From: Prostheceraeus crozeri
Lineage: Eukaryota > Platyhelminthes > Polycladida > Euryleptidae
Direction of reading: 5' to 3'
NCBI GenBank assembly: GCA_907163375.1
Contig: CAJQUW010003463.1
Location: 1 to 64,000 of the forward strand
Length of the DNA: 64,000 bases
The notes under the pieces were generated by a model. The model saw only the letters and a program-made list of their open reading frames with translations, had not been told where the DNA came from and ran no database searches. Positions 49,469-59,843 of the stretch are shown in pieces; positions within the stretch are counted from its first letter, which is position 1, and the number at the start of each line of letters is the position of its first letter. A program made the position numbers and the translations under genes.

Positions 49469-50167
49469 TCAATGCAAAAAGGAAAGGCATCTTGCCAACA
49501 ACTATTTTGATTTTACTTTTTCTCTTCCAATTGAATGCGTCGATAAAGTCACTGTTCTTGGTTTTACAATCAATAAAAATTTGTCTTGAGATTCACACAC
49601 TGACCATTTTGTGAAGATAGCTAATAAACGTTTTTATGCTTTGAGAAAGTTGTGGCTATATTTAAACACTGATGAAGTAACTGCACATGATCTATACACC
49701 ATATATTCGTACAATTGTGGAATATGCTTGTCCCATTTTTGTCGGCATCGACAAATCGCTGACAAAGAAGCTGAAAAGCATTGACAGACGTGCTCATAAA
49801 ATTATATATCTTGATGGAATGCGCAAGTGTCGCTGTGCAAATGATGAGCTGATCGTATACGTCGAAATAAACAGAGTCTTGATCTCTACCGAAAGATAGA
49901 GAGCAGTGACAATAATATTCTGAGTGATATTATTCCCAACAGGCTTCTTCATACCGGATATCCTATTATTCCACTTTGTCGAACTGTAGAGAACAAACAA
50001 TCTTTTGTGAACTACACTGCACGCCTACAGAACAATTTATCATGAAATATTTTCTACATACTGTAATTATATGATTTGTGAATGTCATGATTTTTTGTGA
50101 ATTTACATTATGTTACTTCTGATGATCATTACTTGAGAAATAAACACATTACTTACTTACTTACTTA
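49469..50167 (+). mobile_element. LINE 3' fragment with (TTAC)n tail
   Basis: The plus strand encodes the end of a CR1/L2/jockey-like reverse transcriptase protein. VTVLGFTINKNLS is followed by one in-frame stop, then HFVKIANKRFYALRKLW. After a frameshift near 49690 comes YIRTIVEYACPIF and LKSIDRRAHKIIY. After another near 49870 come DLYRKIESSDNNILSDI and SFVNYTARLQNNL to a natural stop at ~50042. The 3' UTR ends in AATAAAC and TTAC repeats at 50149-50167. It is 5'-truncated, as usual for LINEs. Confidence 0.85.
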
Positions 50168-52390
50168 TCTATCAGATAAATTGGCCAGACTATTGCACTA
50201 CATGTAAGGATGACATTTAGCATGTATGTGTAGCAAGGATTCACCACATTTATCTTCTGTGTATCATGCATGCTCGAATTATTGAAAGTTTCATCTTCAT
50301 TAAGCAATTCTTTCAGTCGAGACATGAGGTGCAAGAAGAAATATATGCTTCACTTCAAACCTATTTACATATTTGAATATTTCATATAACAAATTGACGA
50401 CGGAGGAAAATATTTTCAAATACAAACGATAAAGTTGTGACGCAACGTTTAAGATCAATTCTCTGACCATTTCGAAGTCACGAAACTAAGTGTCGATAAT
50501 TGTTCTATTTGATGCCTTATCGTCTATAAAGTTCTGAACCTAAATACAGAAATCCTAAGACACCTAAGCAGTGTAAGTTGGAAAACTTCATATTTGGATT
50601 ACTCGCCCTCAAACGGTGATATGCTGTTTGATTGAGGTCTAATCAATTATTGACATCGACTATAAATTTTTATAAAACATTTTCATAGGCGAAGGACCAA
50701 GTTCATTTTCAATGTATGAAGCTTTTATGGTTTTTACTGTGCTTATAGCATATCACAATGAAAACCATTGATGTAATAAGAATATTTTGTGTAATACACA
50801 TTAAAAACTACGTGTTCAAAAATAAAATGGACTAATTTATTAATCGCATTATCAGTTACCGGTCTTTATCTAAATCTAATTCAATGCTGTTGCTGAAACT
50901 TATGATGTTGACTGATTTCCATTTAAAATGTTTTCTAAATTATCTGATGCACTTTTATTTTAAGCCTTTTCGATGATGATTGCGACAGGAGAGAAACTGG
51001 TACAGCATAGCAAGCGTTTTACATGTATGACAGATTACCTGTCTTGTACTGTAGGTTGTGAGATTGAACTTCAGCGATGTACTTACTAAGAATCTTTATC
51101 CCTAAGATGCTTGAATAATGGGAAACGCCTTTCTATTGTGATATTAATCTGATACGCCGTCACCTACACTCCCATTATTGTTCCTGCGCCGTGCTCCGAA
51201 AATGAAATTAAAGAGATAATCAATCATTTCATAAGTATTGAAACCTTTTGCATTTTGTTGACTGTCCGGACATTGTCAGCAATTCTGGAACCAAAAAATT
51301 ACCCATTTAGACAATTATAGACCAGGTGAACAATTGTTGACCTTAAATGAAAATAGTCTTTCAGCAATGCAAAATGAATTATTCACGTTAAATTGCTTAT
51401 TTTTATGGTGTATTATGTTCTGAAACAAGCCGATCTCCTGTCTCAACAAGATGTCCATTGATGAACAAGTACCATTCACAGTTCAATCATTGTTTACAAA
51501 TTTAATTTTTTAATAGTTCCACAATTTTTTCCATGTTCATTTTCTCACTAACCTCGTCGACGGATTTCAAACTGTGATTCACATTGCAGTGGACGTATCT
51601 TGAGGCACATCGATTTGAAGCACAGTGTTTTAGGTCTACCAATCATCAGCATAGTGCAGCGCCTTAAGGTTTTTAGCTACCTTAGCAGCCATAAGTGGAT
51701 CTATTCTCTGAGACATCTTGCGGCTATCAGACAGTGCTGAACAGCTGCCAACATGCATGCTATGACATGATATAATTATTGAAAACTGAGAACAATGCCG
51801 GTCCACATATGTTCACAATCGTCCGAATACTGTTTGTTTTTGCACACTAGCTAGTAATTAAGATTATTGCTTAGTTTCGAAACAATTCTTATTTTGCGCA
51901 GTCGATTCACCCTGTCACTTTTTTACCGTGGCAATCTTGAAACTAAGCTGCATGACTTGCGCTTTTGCGACTTTTAGTTTTTTCTTTAGCCAATTTTTTT
52001 AATGAATATGAATTGAAGTAATTATAATTAGTTAAAATAATTATTGAAACAAATCAGCAATAAAGTTAAACAAATTTTATAATTAACAATTGCAAGAGAT
52101 CTTGCCATGATCGGCTTCAAAAGTTAATTTTTAAAATATTTGAGCTCTTTCGCTTTTTGTACATATTTTGAACGATAAATCTCAACGAAACGATTGTACT
52201 TTTCACCGGAACGCATCAATATTCAATATGAGTTCAGTTCTGTGATTCACACTACGATGATCTGGTCCGCCAGAGCCTTGGAATAGAGTATTGGACATTC
52301 AAATATTTCGCAAATACTACTAATTATGAATTTTAGCAATGTCAAATTTCAGTAGTCACTTTTGCATATTTTCCCATCATTTGGATTACT
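50168..52390. other. No recognisable gene
   Basis: About 2.2 kb of AT-rich sequence without long frames or clear repeats. Confidence 0.55.
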
Positions 52391-52392
52391 CC

Positions 52393-52603
52393 TCATTCGA
52401 AGTTAATCGATGCATAAGTTAGACTGCCTGAATTAAAGCGCAAATTCCAACTTCCGTGAAGTTCATTTGATGGAAATTCTGTAAATTCCACATTTTTCCG
52501 TCGTCTGTTAAAAGTCAGTGTCACTGCTTGCATGATAACAACATAGCCTTCATGATCGTGCACATTCCAATGTAATTCGTGAGACATGCACTTAAACTGT
52601 GTT
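52393..52603 (-). CDS. Possible terminal exon, function unknown
   Basis: The minus-strand frame begins after a CAG (ACAAACACAG then TTTAAG) and reads FKCMSHELHWNVHDHEGYVV, then ~45 more residues to a stop at 52393. It includes VTLTFNRRRKNVEFTEF and GSWNLRFNSGSLTYASINF. The mix of residues and balanced Trp, His and Gly content look protein-like, and an in-frame ATG lies at codon 4. I do not recognise the fold. No poly-A signal was seen directly downstream. It could be the last exon of a host gene or a transposon remnant. Confidence 0.3.
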
Positions 52604-53235
52604 TGTAAAATGATTTCTGCATTGAAATGGATAGTTGAGACATGGTCGTTGAGACGCTGTCATATCATAACGAAGCATGACTTGTACACATGCATCGAAA
52701 ATACACCAATATTCATAGGCATATATACACCATCGTCATAATGCTTTATTTGCTTAATTGCATCACGTTCTGTAAACACGACTACAAATTTGCTCTTATG
52801 CTCATGTGCTTTATTTGTTTAGCGCAAAGAAGAAAGCTTGTTGGTAAACATAGGACAAGAATTTTAACGAAATCGTTGTTTTTATTCGGACAGTTTGCAA
52901 AAGTCTGAGCCATGTAAAAATGCACAACTTGCTAGCGCATGTATACCACCTTGTGCAGCAACATCAAAACATATATCAAAACAAGAATATAAGAACGAAT
53001 TTAAGATAAGTCTGAGGTAATAGGTTGTCTCCATCTATCAGATTGTTCAGAGGAATGTTTTTCAAATTTGTCTAAAACTTGTTAAATTCAACATACTGTC
53101 ATAGTTTTTCAGATGATATAAATGTAGGCATTTTCCAACAAGGTACGAAATTTATGCAAATTGGACACTTTGTGGCTGTGACAGTATGAGCGCACATGAC
53201 ATCTGCCGATATCGCTCTTGTAGACACATTTATGA

Positions 53236-53439
53236 AATATACGAATTAGCGATAAGCCAGGAAAATCTTTTGGCAGAATTTTTCAAAAGGAAAATAATAG
53301 CGAATGTAATTGTAAATGCCATATATGCAAGCAAATTGAAAATAGATGTTCTTGCTCAGCGAGATATGTACTTTGCAAATATGCATGTAAATCATGTGGA
53401 GGTTTCTGCATAAAAAATTGCTCAGTCAATCAAAATTAG
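53236..53439 (+). pseudogene. Cys-rich CXC-like peptide remnant
   Basis: An open stretch without a start codon ends at TAG 53437-53439. It contains ECNCKCHICKQIENRCSCSA followed by RYVLCKYACKSCGGFC and IKNC, eleven Cys in about 40 residues. The CxC...CxC...C...C...C order recalls CXC (tesmin/TSO1 or MSL2-type) tails or the Cys-rich tails of some transposon proteins. Upstream sequence in other frames is decayed. It could be a relic of a mobile-element protein or an exon. A chance origin is less likely given the Cys density. Confidence 0.35.
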
Positions 53440-53995
53440 ACGCAGTGAAAGCAATGTTTGCGTAAATAGAACAATCAAATATTGGGTTGCATCTTCAGTT
53501 GAAAAACTAATAACTAATAATCCTAATAAAAACTAATAAATCCAAAAGTTTTGAGTAAAATGATCGCATGGGACTCATAGTTTACGTACGATCTTTTCAT
53601 AAAGCACATATGCTATCTTCCTATAGGGAACATAAAGTTTAGTTATGCACTGGCCCAACTATAGTTTGCAAATATTAAAAAGAATCAGGATCTGGTGGAT
53701 GTTTTTAAAATGCCGTCGGCGTTAAGGAATTAAGGAAGAGGAAAATGCGACTAGTATGAAAGACTATACTGGATATCATGCACTAGCTAGACTCGCTAGG
53801 TAATTCAAAAATGCAACATATCTTATGCGAAAATGGTAACCTAATGATTCTGAAAGTTTAGTCTAAGCAATGGACGGATATTAAAGAAGTATTCCTAATC
53901 ATGTGTTATAGGGAAAATTGAGACTCGTGATACAGAGAGAGTAACTACTTTGAATAAATCAAAGATTGTATTATCAATCTGAAAATATCCGAAGA

Positions 53996-56380
53996 TCTGA
54001 TCCGAGATTTGAATGGCAGAGCAGACAAACTGAATGATAATTTACAATTGCGGTTGTCACCAAGAGGATCAATACACAGGCAAAGAAATCATTGAATTTT
54101 GCAATGATACAAATTTGGTAACTGTAAACGGTGGATTGGAAAATGGCGAATGTACTTTCCATGTTTTGCAAGATAATGTAGTGAGAAAATCCGTGATTGA
54201 CTATTTAATAACTTCAGAAAGCATGATCAATTTAGTTAAATGTTTCCATATTATGGAACCAGTTCTTTACACGCATCATTCTCTGATGAGGATCAATTTA
54301 GAAATTGAAAAACACAATAATATAATAGTAAGATATAACAGATTGGATCAACAACCTTAAATAATGCAGAAGACTTTAAAAATCCAGCTAAACTTGTAGA
54401 TGAAGGGAATTCTGTAATCCTGAACCTACATTTACAAATGAATATGATGATCAAAAGGCTATTTCTAATACAATCGATGGATTCATTAGATAGAGCAATG
54501 ACATTTGACGAAATTGAAGAAAGCTTAAAGCAATGAAAAAATCAAAGTCAAGCGGTCCTGACGGTATTTGCTACGAAATATTTCGAGAAAATAATAAAAG
54601 TTTTAATATCTTAGTAGAACTATTCAATAACAAACATTTTGGATAATCCAGAACTCCCTTGGAACACAAGTTGGATAACAGCTATTTATAAGGCGGGCAA
54701 CAGAAATTACATACCATCATATCGGTTTATTAATCTTTCCTCAACGGTCGAGAAACTTTTGACAAAAATAACAAATACACGATTAAATAAATGGCTAAAA
54801 GATAGCAAAACCATTAACCCTGCTTAAGCTGGATATAGAGAAGACAATTCGGTCTTGGATAACATATTTATGTTGTCAGAAATCATTCAAATTCATAGAA
54901 ACAAAAAACGACCACTATATTTATACTTTATAGATCTCTCCAAGGCTTTTGATTCAATTCCAGAAATTAACCTAAAGAATAAATTAAGGAGAATAATCCC
55001 TCGATGTAAACTGCTATCATTAATTACCAAAATTATTAACAGTTAAAGTTACAAAATATTGTTTAATGGAAAAGAGACCAACACATTCGAATTGCAAAAT
55101 GGAATTCCACAAGGCGATAGTATGTCTCCGACCTTATTTCGACTGCATATGAATGATTTATTAGATGAAATGGAAAAGAAGCATGCAGTAATTGATTAAG
55201 TAAAAATTTATGAGTTGAAAATTTCCTCATTAATATACACAGACGATATTTTGCTAATGAGTGAATCTCAACAGGGTATCATAAATCAAAGCAAAGTAAT
55301 CCAAAGTTATTGTGTTCAAAATGGATTGAGAATTAATGATGATAAAACGAAAGTAATGATTTCAACCTAAAAAGAAAATGCAAGCGAGTAGATATGAATT
55401 CATATAATACACTAAGCTCAATTGAAGTTGTAGATGAGAATAAATATCTAGGAATGTAGATATCTAAAGGCAATAAAAGGCACATTGATTCATTAGAAAA
55501 AACGGTAGACGGTCGTCTTACCTAACAGCAAAACGATTGAAGGAATTTGGTGAAATCAATGGTGAAATACTAACAAACTCATTTGAGATGCTGACGCCAT
55601 CCCAAGTCAAATAATGTGGTGAATTTTGTTTTTACAGTAACTTCAAAAGTTTGAATAGAATCCAATTTCAGTTTTATAAAAGATTCTATCATCTGAAGCC
55701 AACGACAGCAAACAATTGTATCATTGTATCATTAGAATTAAGCCAATGGAATTTCATTACTATAAACTCGCCTTAAACTATTGGAGAAAATTGTAAGTTT
55801 CCAGTAGATTGTATAGACTTATTTCCTCAAATATTGATGTTACGATTTCACTTAATACCTAGAGTTGCAGAACTAGAAAGCTATTAAGCAAACTTCATTT
55901 GCAAAGCATTTGGAATGATGAATTCATGGCATCAAAAAATACAATTAGAAAGCGATTAGATGAATATTTTCGTGAACAGTGGATGAACGACGCAAAATAC
56001 AGTCATAAAGGACGAGACTATCTAGAACTGACAAAATTTGACTGCAGACAGAAAATGTACGAGTATATGTCAACGATAGATAAGTTGCCTCTCATATAGA
56101 CAGTTGTTTTCTTACGCTTCTAAAATTAATAACTGGGAATCATAGATTAGAAGTGGAAATAGGCAGATACGGTAGTAGGAAAGAACATGATGAGTGTTTA
56201 TGTCTGTCATGTGATGAAAATGTAGTAGAAGATATCTTCCACTTCATGATTCAATGTAAGAAATACGACCAACTTCGGCATTCTTCGGTTTAATAATAAC
56301 TATTAAGCCATTGAAACTATTAAACCATTTAGCATAATTAATAACAATTTTTAATAAACTATTGTAAAGTTGAGCTATGT
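53996..56380 (+). mobile_element. Decayed LINE: endonuclease, RT, zinc knuckle
   Basis: The longest retroelement here. The endonuclease C-terminal half begins near DLNGRADKLNDN (53996) and continues with GKEIIEFCNDTNLVTVNGG and SVIDYLITSESM up to a THHS segment where SDH would be. The reverse transcriptase follows: KSKSSGPDGICYE, WITAIYKAGN, YRFINLSSTVEKLL, LYFIDLSKAFDSI, NGIPQGDSMSPTLF and YTDD at 55236-55247. The C-terminal region has a zinc-knuckle module, CLCLSCDENVVEDIFHFMIQ, near 56200-56270. An AATAAA lies near 56350. The frame is broken by at least three frameshifts (about 54080, 54530 and 55370) and several stops (for example near 54825, 55045, 55195 and 55456). Its 5' end is missing. 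Confidence 0.85.
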
Positions 56381-56983
56381 GAATTTCTAAGTACACTTCA
56401 AAGCATTAAAGTTATCAAATCGATTGCCATGTGTATGAAGCTATTTACAAAAGAATTACCGACAGGCATTCATCGTCCATATCAAAACATGAGGGAACAA
56501 AATAACTGATGAATAACACAACACCTAACCTATATCTGCCAAGTGGATAAACTATTCGTTGTTTCAAAAGCAGCTGTTAATGCTGTTGTTTCACACATGC
56601 GACATTTTGCAACGCGGGATTCGAGCGGGTGTTTTTTTAACATTACAACCAATGGAGCGTTTCACACATGTCGCGCGTTTTCATTGTGCCACGAGTAAAT
56701 CGCGCGATTTTGGCTTTTGACCTACAAATGATGTTTAACATCATGTCAAACTGAGAACATTTCTGAGTTCAGCATGATGTGGCGATTAAAACGCATTCAT
56801 AATTGTAAATTTTCGTCAAGTAGAACCGATTCTATCTGGAATAATATCTTTGATTTCCAGTGTTGATGTTCTCGAAGTGCTTGTAAATCAATCAATACTG
56901 TAGCCAACACAGAATTAGACAGATCGTCTCTACTGCTGTTTGACTAGAAAGGAAACATTGGAACATGTAACGTTAATGAAATG

Positions 56984-57415
56984 CACTGTAAACCGTAGAC
57001 CGACAATTATCCTACAAAATTACTGACAAAATCAACCGACGATTGTCACCTCCAATATCCTGCGATATCCGACTAATTTGTAGGTTCTCCACCGACATCG
57101 AAACAGATGCTTTGTATGCAAATTAATTAAACAAAAACTGTTGAATATTGATTGATTTTTTCGATTAGTGATTGCTTGACTTTTGAGCAATCTGTATTAT
57201 TGTGTGGCAGAACCATGATTTATTTTGACATAATTTAATTAATTACCTACATTTTTGATAAAATTTAAGCTATAATTCATTGCTATTCATTTTGTCGCTT
57301 TTTGTCAGATATTGTATGTGTTCAGTGGCAATCATCCTACAAGAACTAACAATGACCGACAAAATATATCTTGTAGGATAAATGTCTGTCAATTGTCAGT
57401 CAACGGTTTACAGTG
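56984..57415. mobile_element. 432-bp MITE with CACTGTAAACCGT ends
   Basis: The left end is CACTGTAAACCGTAGACCGA, and the right end in reverse is CACTGTAAACCGTTGACTGA. Both arms continue with GACAATT and ATCCTACAA blocks. No coding region. Outer flanks share only TG. It sits between blocks A and B of the local duplication and is absent from the second copy. Confidence 0.75.
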
Positions 57416-57454
57416 TGGCATAATCGGCTGACATAATACCATAGCAATCGAACA

Positions 57455-57628
57455 ATGAGCAGCCAATTCAACGATAAACACGCCAAATTGTGTGAAGTTT
57501 CAGTGATTGTTATCAACCGGATCACACAGCAAGGAGACACAGTTGATGTCAAGTTCTACAGAGAAGTTTGTGAGCGTTTTTTCGTCCGCCTGCTAACTTT
57601 TTTAATAATCATCGGAAGGCTAACATGA
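57455..57628 (+). CDS. Small open frame, 57 aa, unknown
   Basis: An ATG-started frame whose first ~43 residues look protein-like (MSSQFNDKHAKLCEVSVIV, then INRITQQGDTVDVKFYREVC). It then runs into a hydrophobic end and a TGA. The last third overlaps the dispersed repeat shared with 44.0 kb, where a related FVRLL-FLI reading also exists. A second frame (DLNSSNLKE...) opens one base later and ends in front of an AAG-GTAT donor-like site. It may be part of a duplicated, decayed gene. No family recognised. Confidence 0.25.
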   Translation: MSSQFNDKHAKLCEVSVIVINRITQQGDTVDVKFYREVCERFFVRLLTFLIIIGRLT

Positions 57629-57865
57629 TTGAGAAAACTTTTGTGCAGTGATCTGAATTCTTCGAATCTGAAAGAATCGCCGCGATCGGAGCATTTTGAA
57701 GGAATCCACAACAATCCGCAAGTGACGCACGACTATTTTTCCTATCTCTGCAAGGTATCAAAAATTTCTTTTACCCACTTAATAAGTTCCTGCATGTGCC
57801 ATTATTTTGAATCAGATTGCACTTCTAGCAAAGTGATGCAGTTAAACAATCTAATTCTGTGGTAG
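57520..57865 (+). repeat. Dispersed repeat, copy 2 (partner at ~44.0 kb)
   Basis: The same-orientation partner of 43990-44340, diverged by substitutions and small gaps. The match starts within the small open frame at 57455 and ends at an ATTCTGTGGTA / GTTCTGTGATA block. Here it lies inside the insertion that splits the A-B duplication. Confidence 0.65.
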
Positions 57866-59197
57866 CCAATGCGCGTGCTAACGACAATGACTGATGTCAT
57901 TGTCACCAATTTACATTCTAACCACGTTCTCAGCAGCCAGTGGCCAGATTCTCGTGATCCACACACCAAACTGATCCCCAGAGTATGAAGAAGTTGATGG
58001 CACTTATGGCGTCCACTATGAAGAGAAATTCTTGCCTTCGCAATCCCCTTTCCGTGGAACAATGGATACAGAGACAATTGGAAAGCTATGTCCATCGAAG
58101 ACATTAGCATAGTCGCGCGGATGCCAAGGTAACATTACAGCCCATGGAGCTTTTCACACATGTCGCGCGTTTTATTAGCGGATAAATAGTCCCAAGAATT
58201 CTTCTGTAAATCGCGCGACTTTGAGTAGTTTGAATTTTGACCGACTAACTATCTAGAGCATAGCGTCAATCTGAGAACATTTCTGAGTGCAGTGTGTTGC
58301 GGTGATTGAAACGCATCTCGAATTGCTCAATTTCGTTCAGTAGAACCGATTCTATCACAAATAATGCATTTGAAGTTCGAAAGTGCTGAGATTATTAACT
58401 TTCGCATACGTCAAACAGTAGTGCCTTACATGCACGTGCAATCGACGATGACTGGTCAGTCCATGTCACCAATTTACATTTCGACTTGGTTCTCGGCCAT
58501 CAGTGCTTGGTATTTGGTGATTCACACACCAACATGATTCCCAGAATATGAAGGAGTTGATGACTCGCATGACTTCCACCATGGAGAGAATTATTTTCAT
58601 AACATGCAAGACTCCCAGAGGATTCAGCCCATGCACAATGCGTTATTGATTGACTAGACTGGAACACTTGCAAAAGCAGCGGATATTGACAAGATGCAGT
58701 AGATTGTGAAAGTGGTTATTTTCTTTTTGATATGATGAAAGTGGTCGATTCATGAAAATTTGTTGACTTGTACAATGAATAGATGACGCAATCGACCACT
58801 TTTATCGATGAGTTGATTGAATAGGTTGCTGAGATTTCTATGTCTTTCAAATGAGCTTACATGTCTACTACGCAGAGCAGACGGCGAGCCGAAATCGCTG
58901 AAATATGAATATCTTATGCTGACTTTGAATATTATAGCGAAATATTTAGTAAATTTTAGATATTCTGATAACAAATTTCCTACCTATACCGATTTCGATG
59001 AAAACAAGAACAAATACAACTGAAGCCTGCTTACAGAGTTATTTTGGTTCACATCCTTCTTCAATAAGGTAAGACACATCCACTTCCTATGTCTCATGAA
59101 ATCGAGAGATCGAAATGGTTTGTGCGATGATTGACAGTCACAGAAATCGAAGTCCAATGTGAAAGGCCAATTCCAAATTTTAGCGACAATCGTCTTA

Positions 59198-59387
59198 GGC
59201 CTCAACCACACTGCGAGCTTTTCCAAGCGCTTCCGAGCAAAGCGTTTTGCAGCAAATATAAAGTCACCATTGCAGCAACTGTAGACTGCCACACTGCGAG
59301 AAAAGCAAAACAGAGCGATTGATAGCTTGCGGACATACGTTTGCTCGGGATGCTCGTGTTTGCTTTGCTTTCAGTGTGACTGAGACC
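59198..59387. mobile_element. 190-bp PIF/Harbinger MITE, TTA duplication
   Basis: The left end is GGCCTCAACCACACTGCGAG, and the right end in reverse is GGTCTCAGTCACACTGAAAG. It is flanked on both sides by TTA (59195-59197 and 59388-59390), the target typical of PIF/Harbinger. No coding content. A further GGCCACATGACGAGCCG motif starts right after it and recurs at ~59472 as a direct repeat, perhaps from a second related element. Confidence 0.75.
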
Positions 59388-59680
59388 TTAGGGTAAGGCC
59401 ACATGACGAGCCGCGCTTTTCTCTGCCAGCGACGTATAACTTTGTCAAGCTTTGAGCTGTAAGAGTTACGCGGCCACATGAGCCGTGCAGTTTGATTACC
59501 TCTCGCCACTCGTCTAAAAAAACAGTTCTAAGAATAGATCATCACACCGCTCGATCTTTGAGCGGCTCAAATCTTTGAGCTGTGATAATTGAGAGAGAAA
59601 TTACCGCAGCTCGAAGCTAGCTGTGACAAGCTGCCACAGTGCAGCTGGAGTTACTAGTTTTTCTCAATCAAGTTAATCCA

Positions 59681-59784
59681 ATGGTCACTGAATTTAATTC
59701 TATGGTCACTGAATTTAATTCTATGGTCACTGAATTTAATTCTATGGTCACTGAATTTAATCTTATGGTCAACGAAATTAATCC
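59681..59784. repeat. 21-bp minisatellite, five units
   Basis: Units start at 59681, 59702, 59723, 59744 and 59765, of the form ATGGTCACTGAATTTAATTC plus one base. The last one is diverged. In the minus direction they read as a seven-residue repeat FSDHRIK, an effect of the 21-bp period rather than evidence for a protein. It directly precedes the 1.8-kb transposon. Confidence 0.9.
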
Positions 59785-59843
59785 AAAAATTTAAATTCTT
59801 TGTTTCGTGTTTTTGCGTGCTATTATGCACTTGTTGAAGTGAT

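Larger units (their letters stand above)
56638..58640 (+). repeat. Local tandem duplication A-B / A'-B'
   Basis: Block A (56638-56900) matches A' (58125-58400), sharing TTTCACACATGTCGCGCG, AACTGAGAACATTTCTGAGT (as CTGAGAACATTTCTGAGT) and AGTAGAACCGATTCTATC. Block B (57868-58100) matches B' (58432-58640), sharing CACCAATTTACATT, CACACACCAA, CCCAGA-TATGAAG-AGTTGATG and TCCAC-ATG-AGAGAA. In the second copy A' and B' are adjacent. In the first, about 0.97 kb separates them, containing the MITE at 56984-57415 and the dispersed repeat at ~57.5 kb. No coding content is clear. Confidence 0.75.

Noticed and set aside
50149-50167. TTAC repeats as telomere-like sequence
   Set aside because: Position directly after AATAAA of a LINE 3' end explains them as the element's tail.
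54034-56099. Altered genetic code, because several stops in the LINE fall where Gln is plausible
   Set aside because: The same element has several frameshifts, and CAA or CAG to stop is a single C-to-T change, so ordinary decay explains it. The pogo-like element has TGA and TAA stops at other residue types.
57802-58110. 102-residue minus-strand frame in block B
   Set aside because: The duplicate block B' does not keep the reading, so it is likely chance.
59391-59640. Second PIF/Harbinger MITE starting at GGCCACATGACGAGCC
   Set aside because: The motif recurs only as a direct repeat at ~59472, and no inverted end was found.
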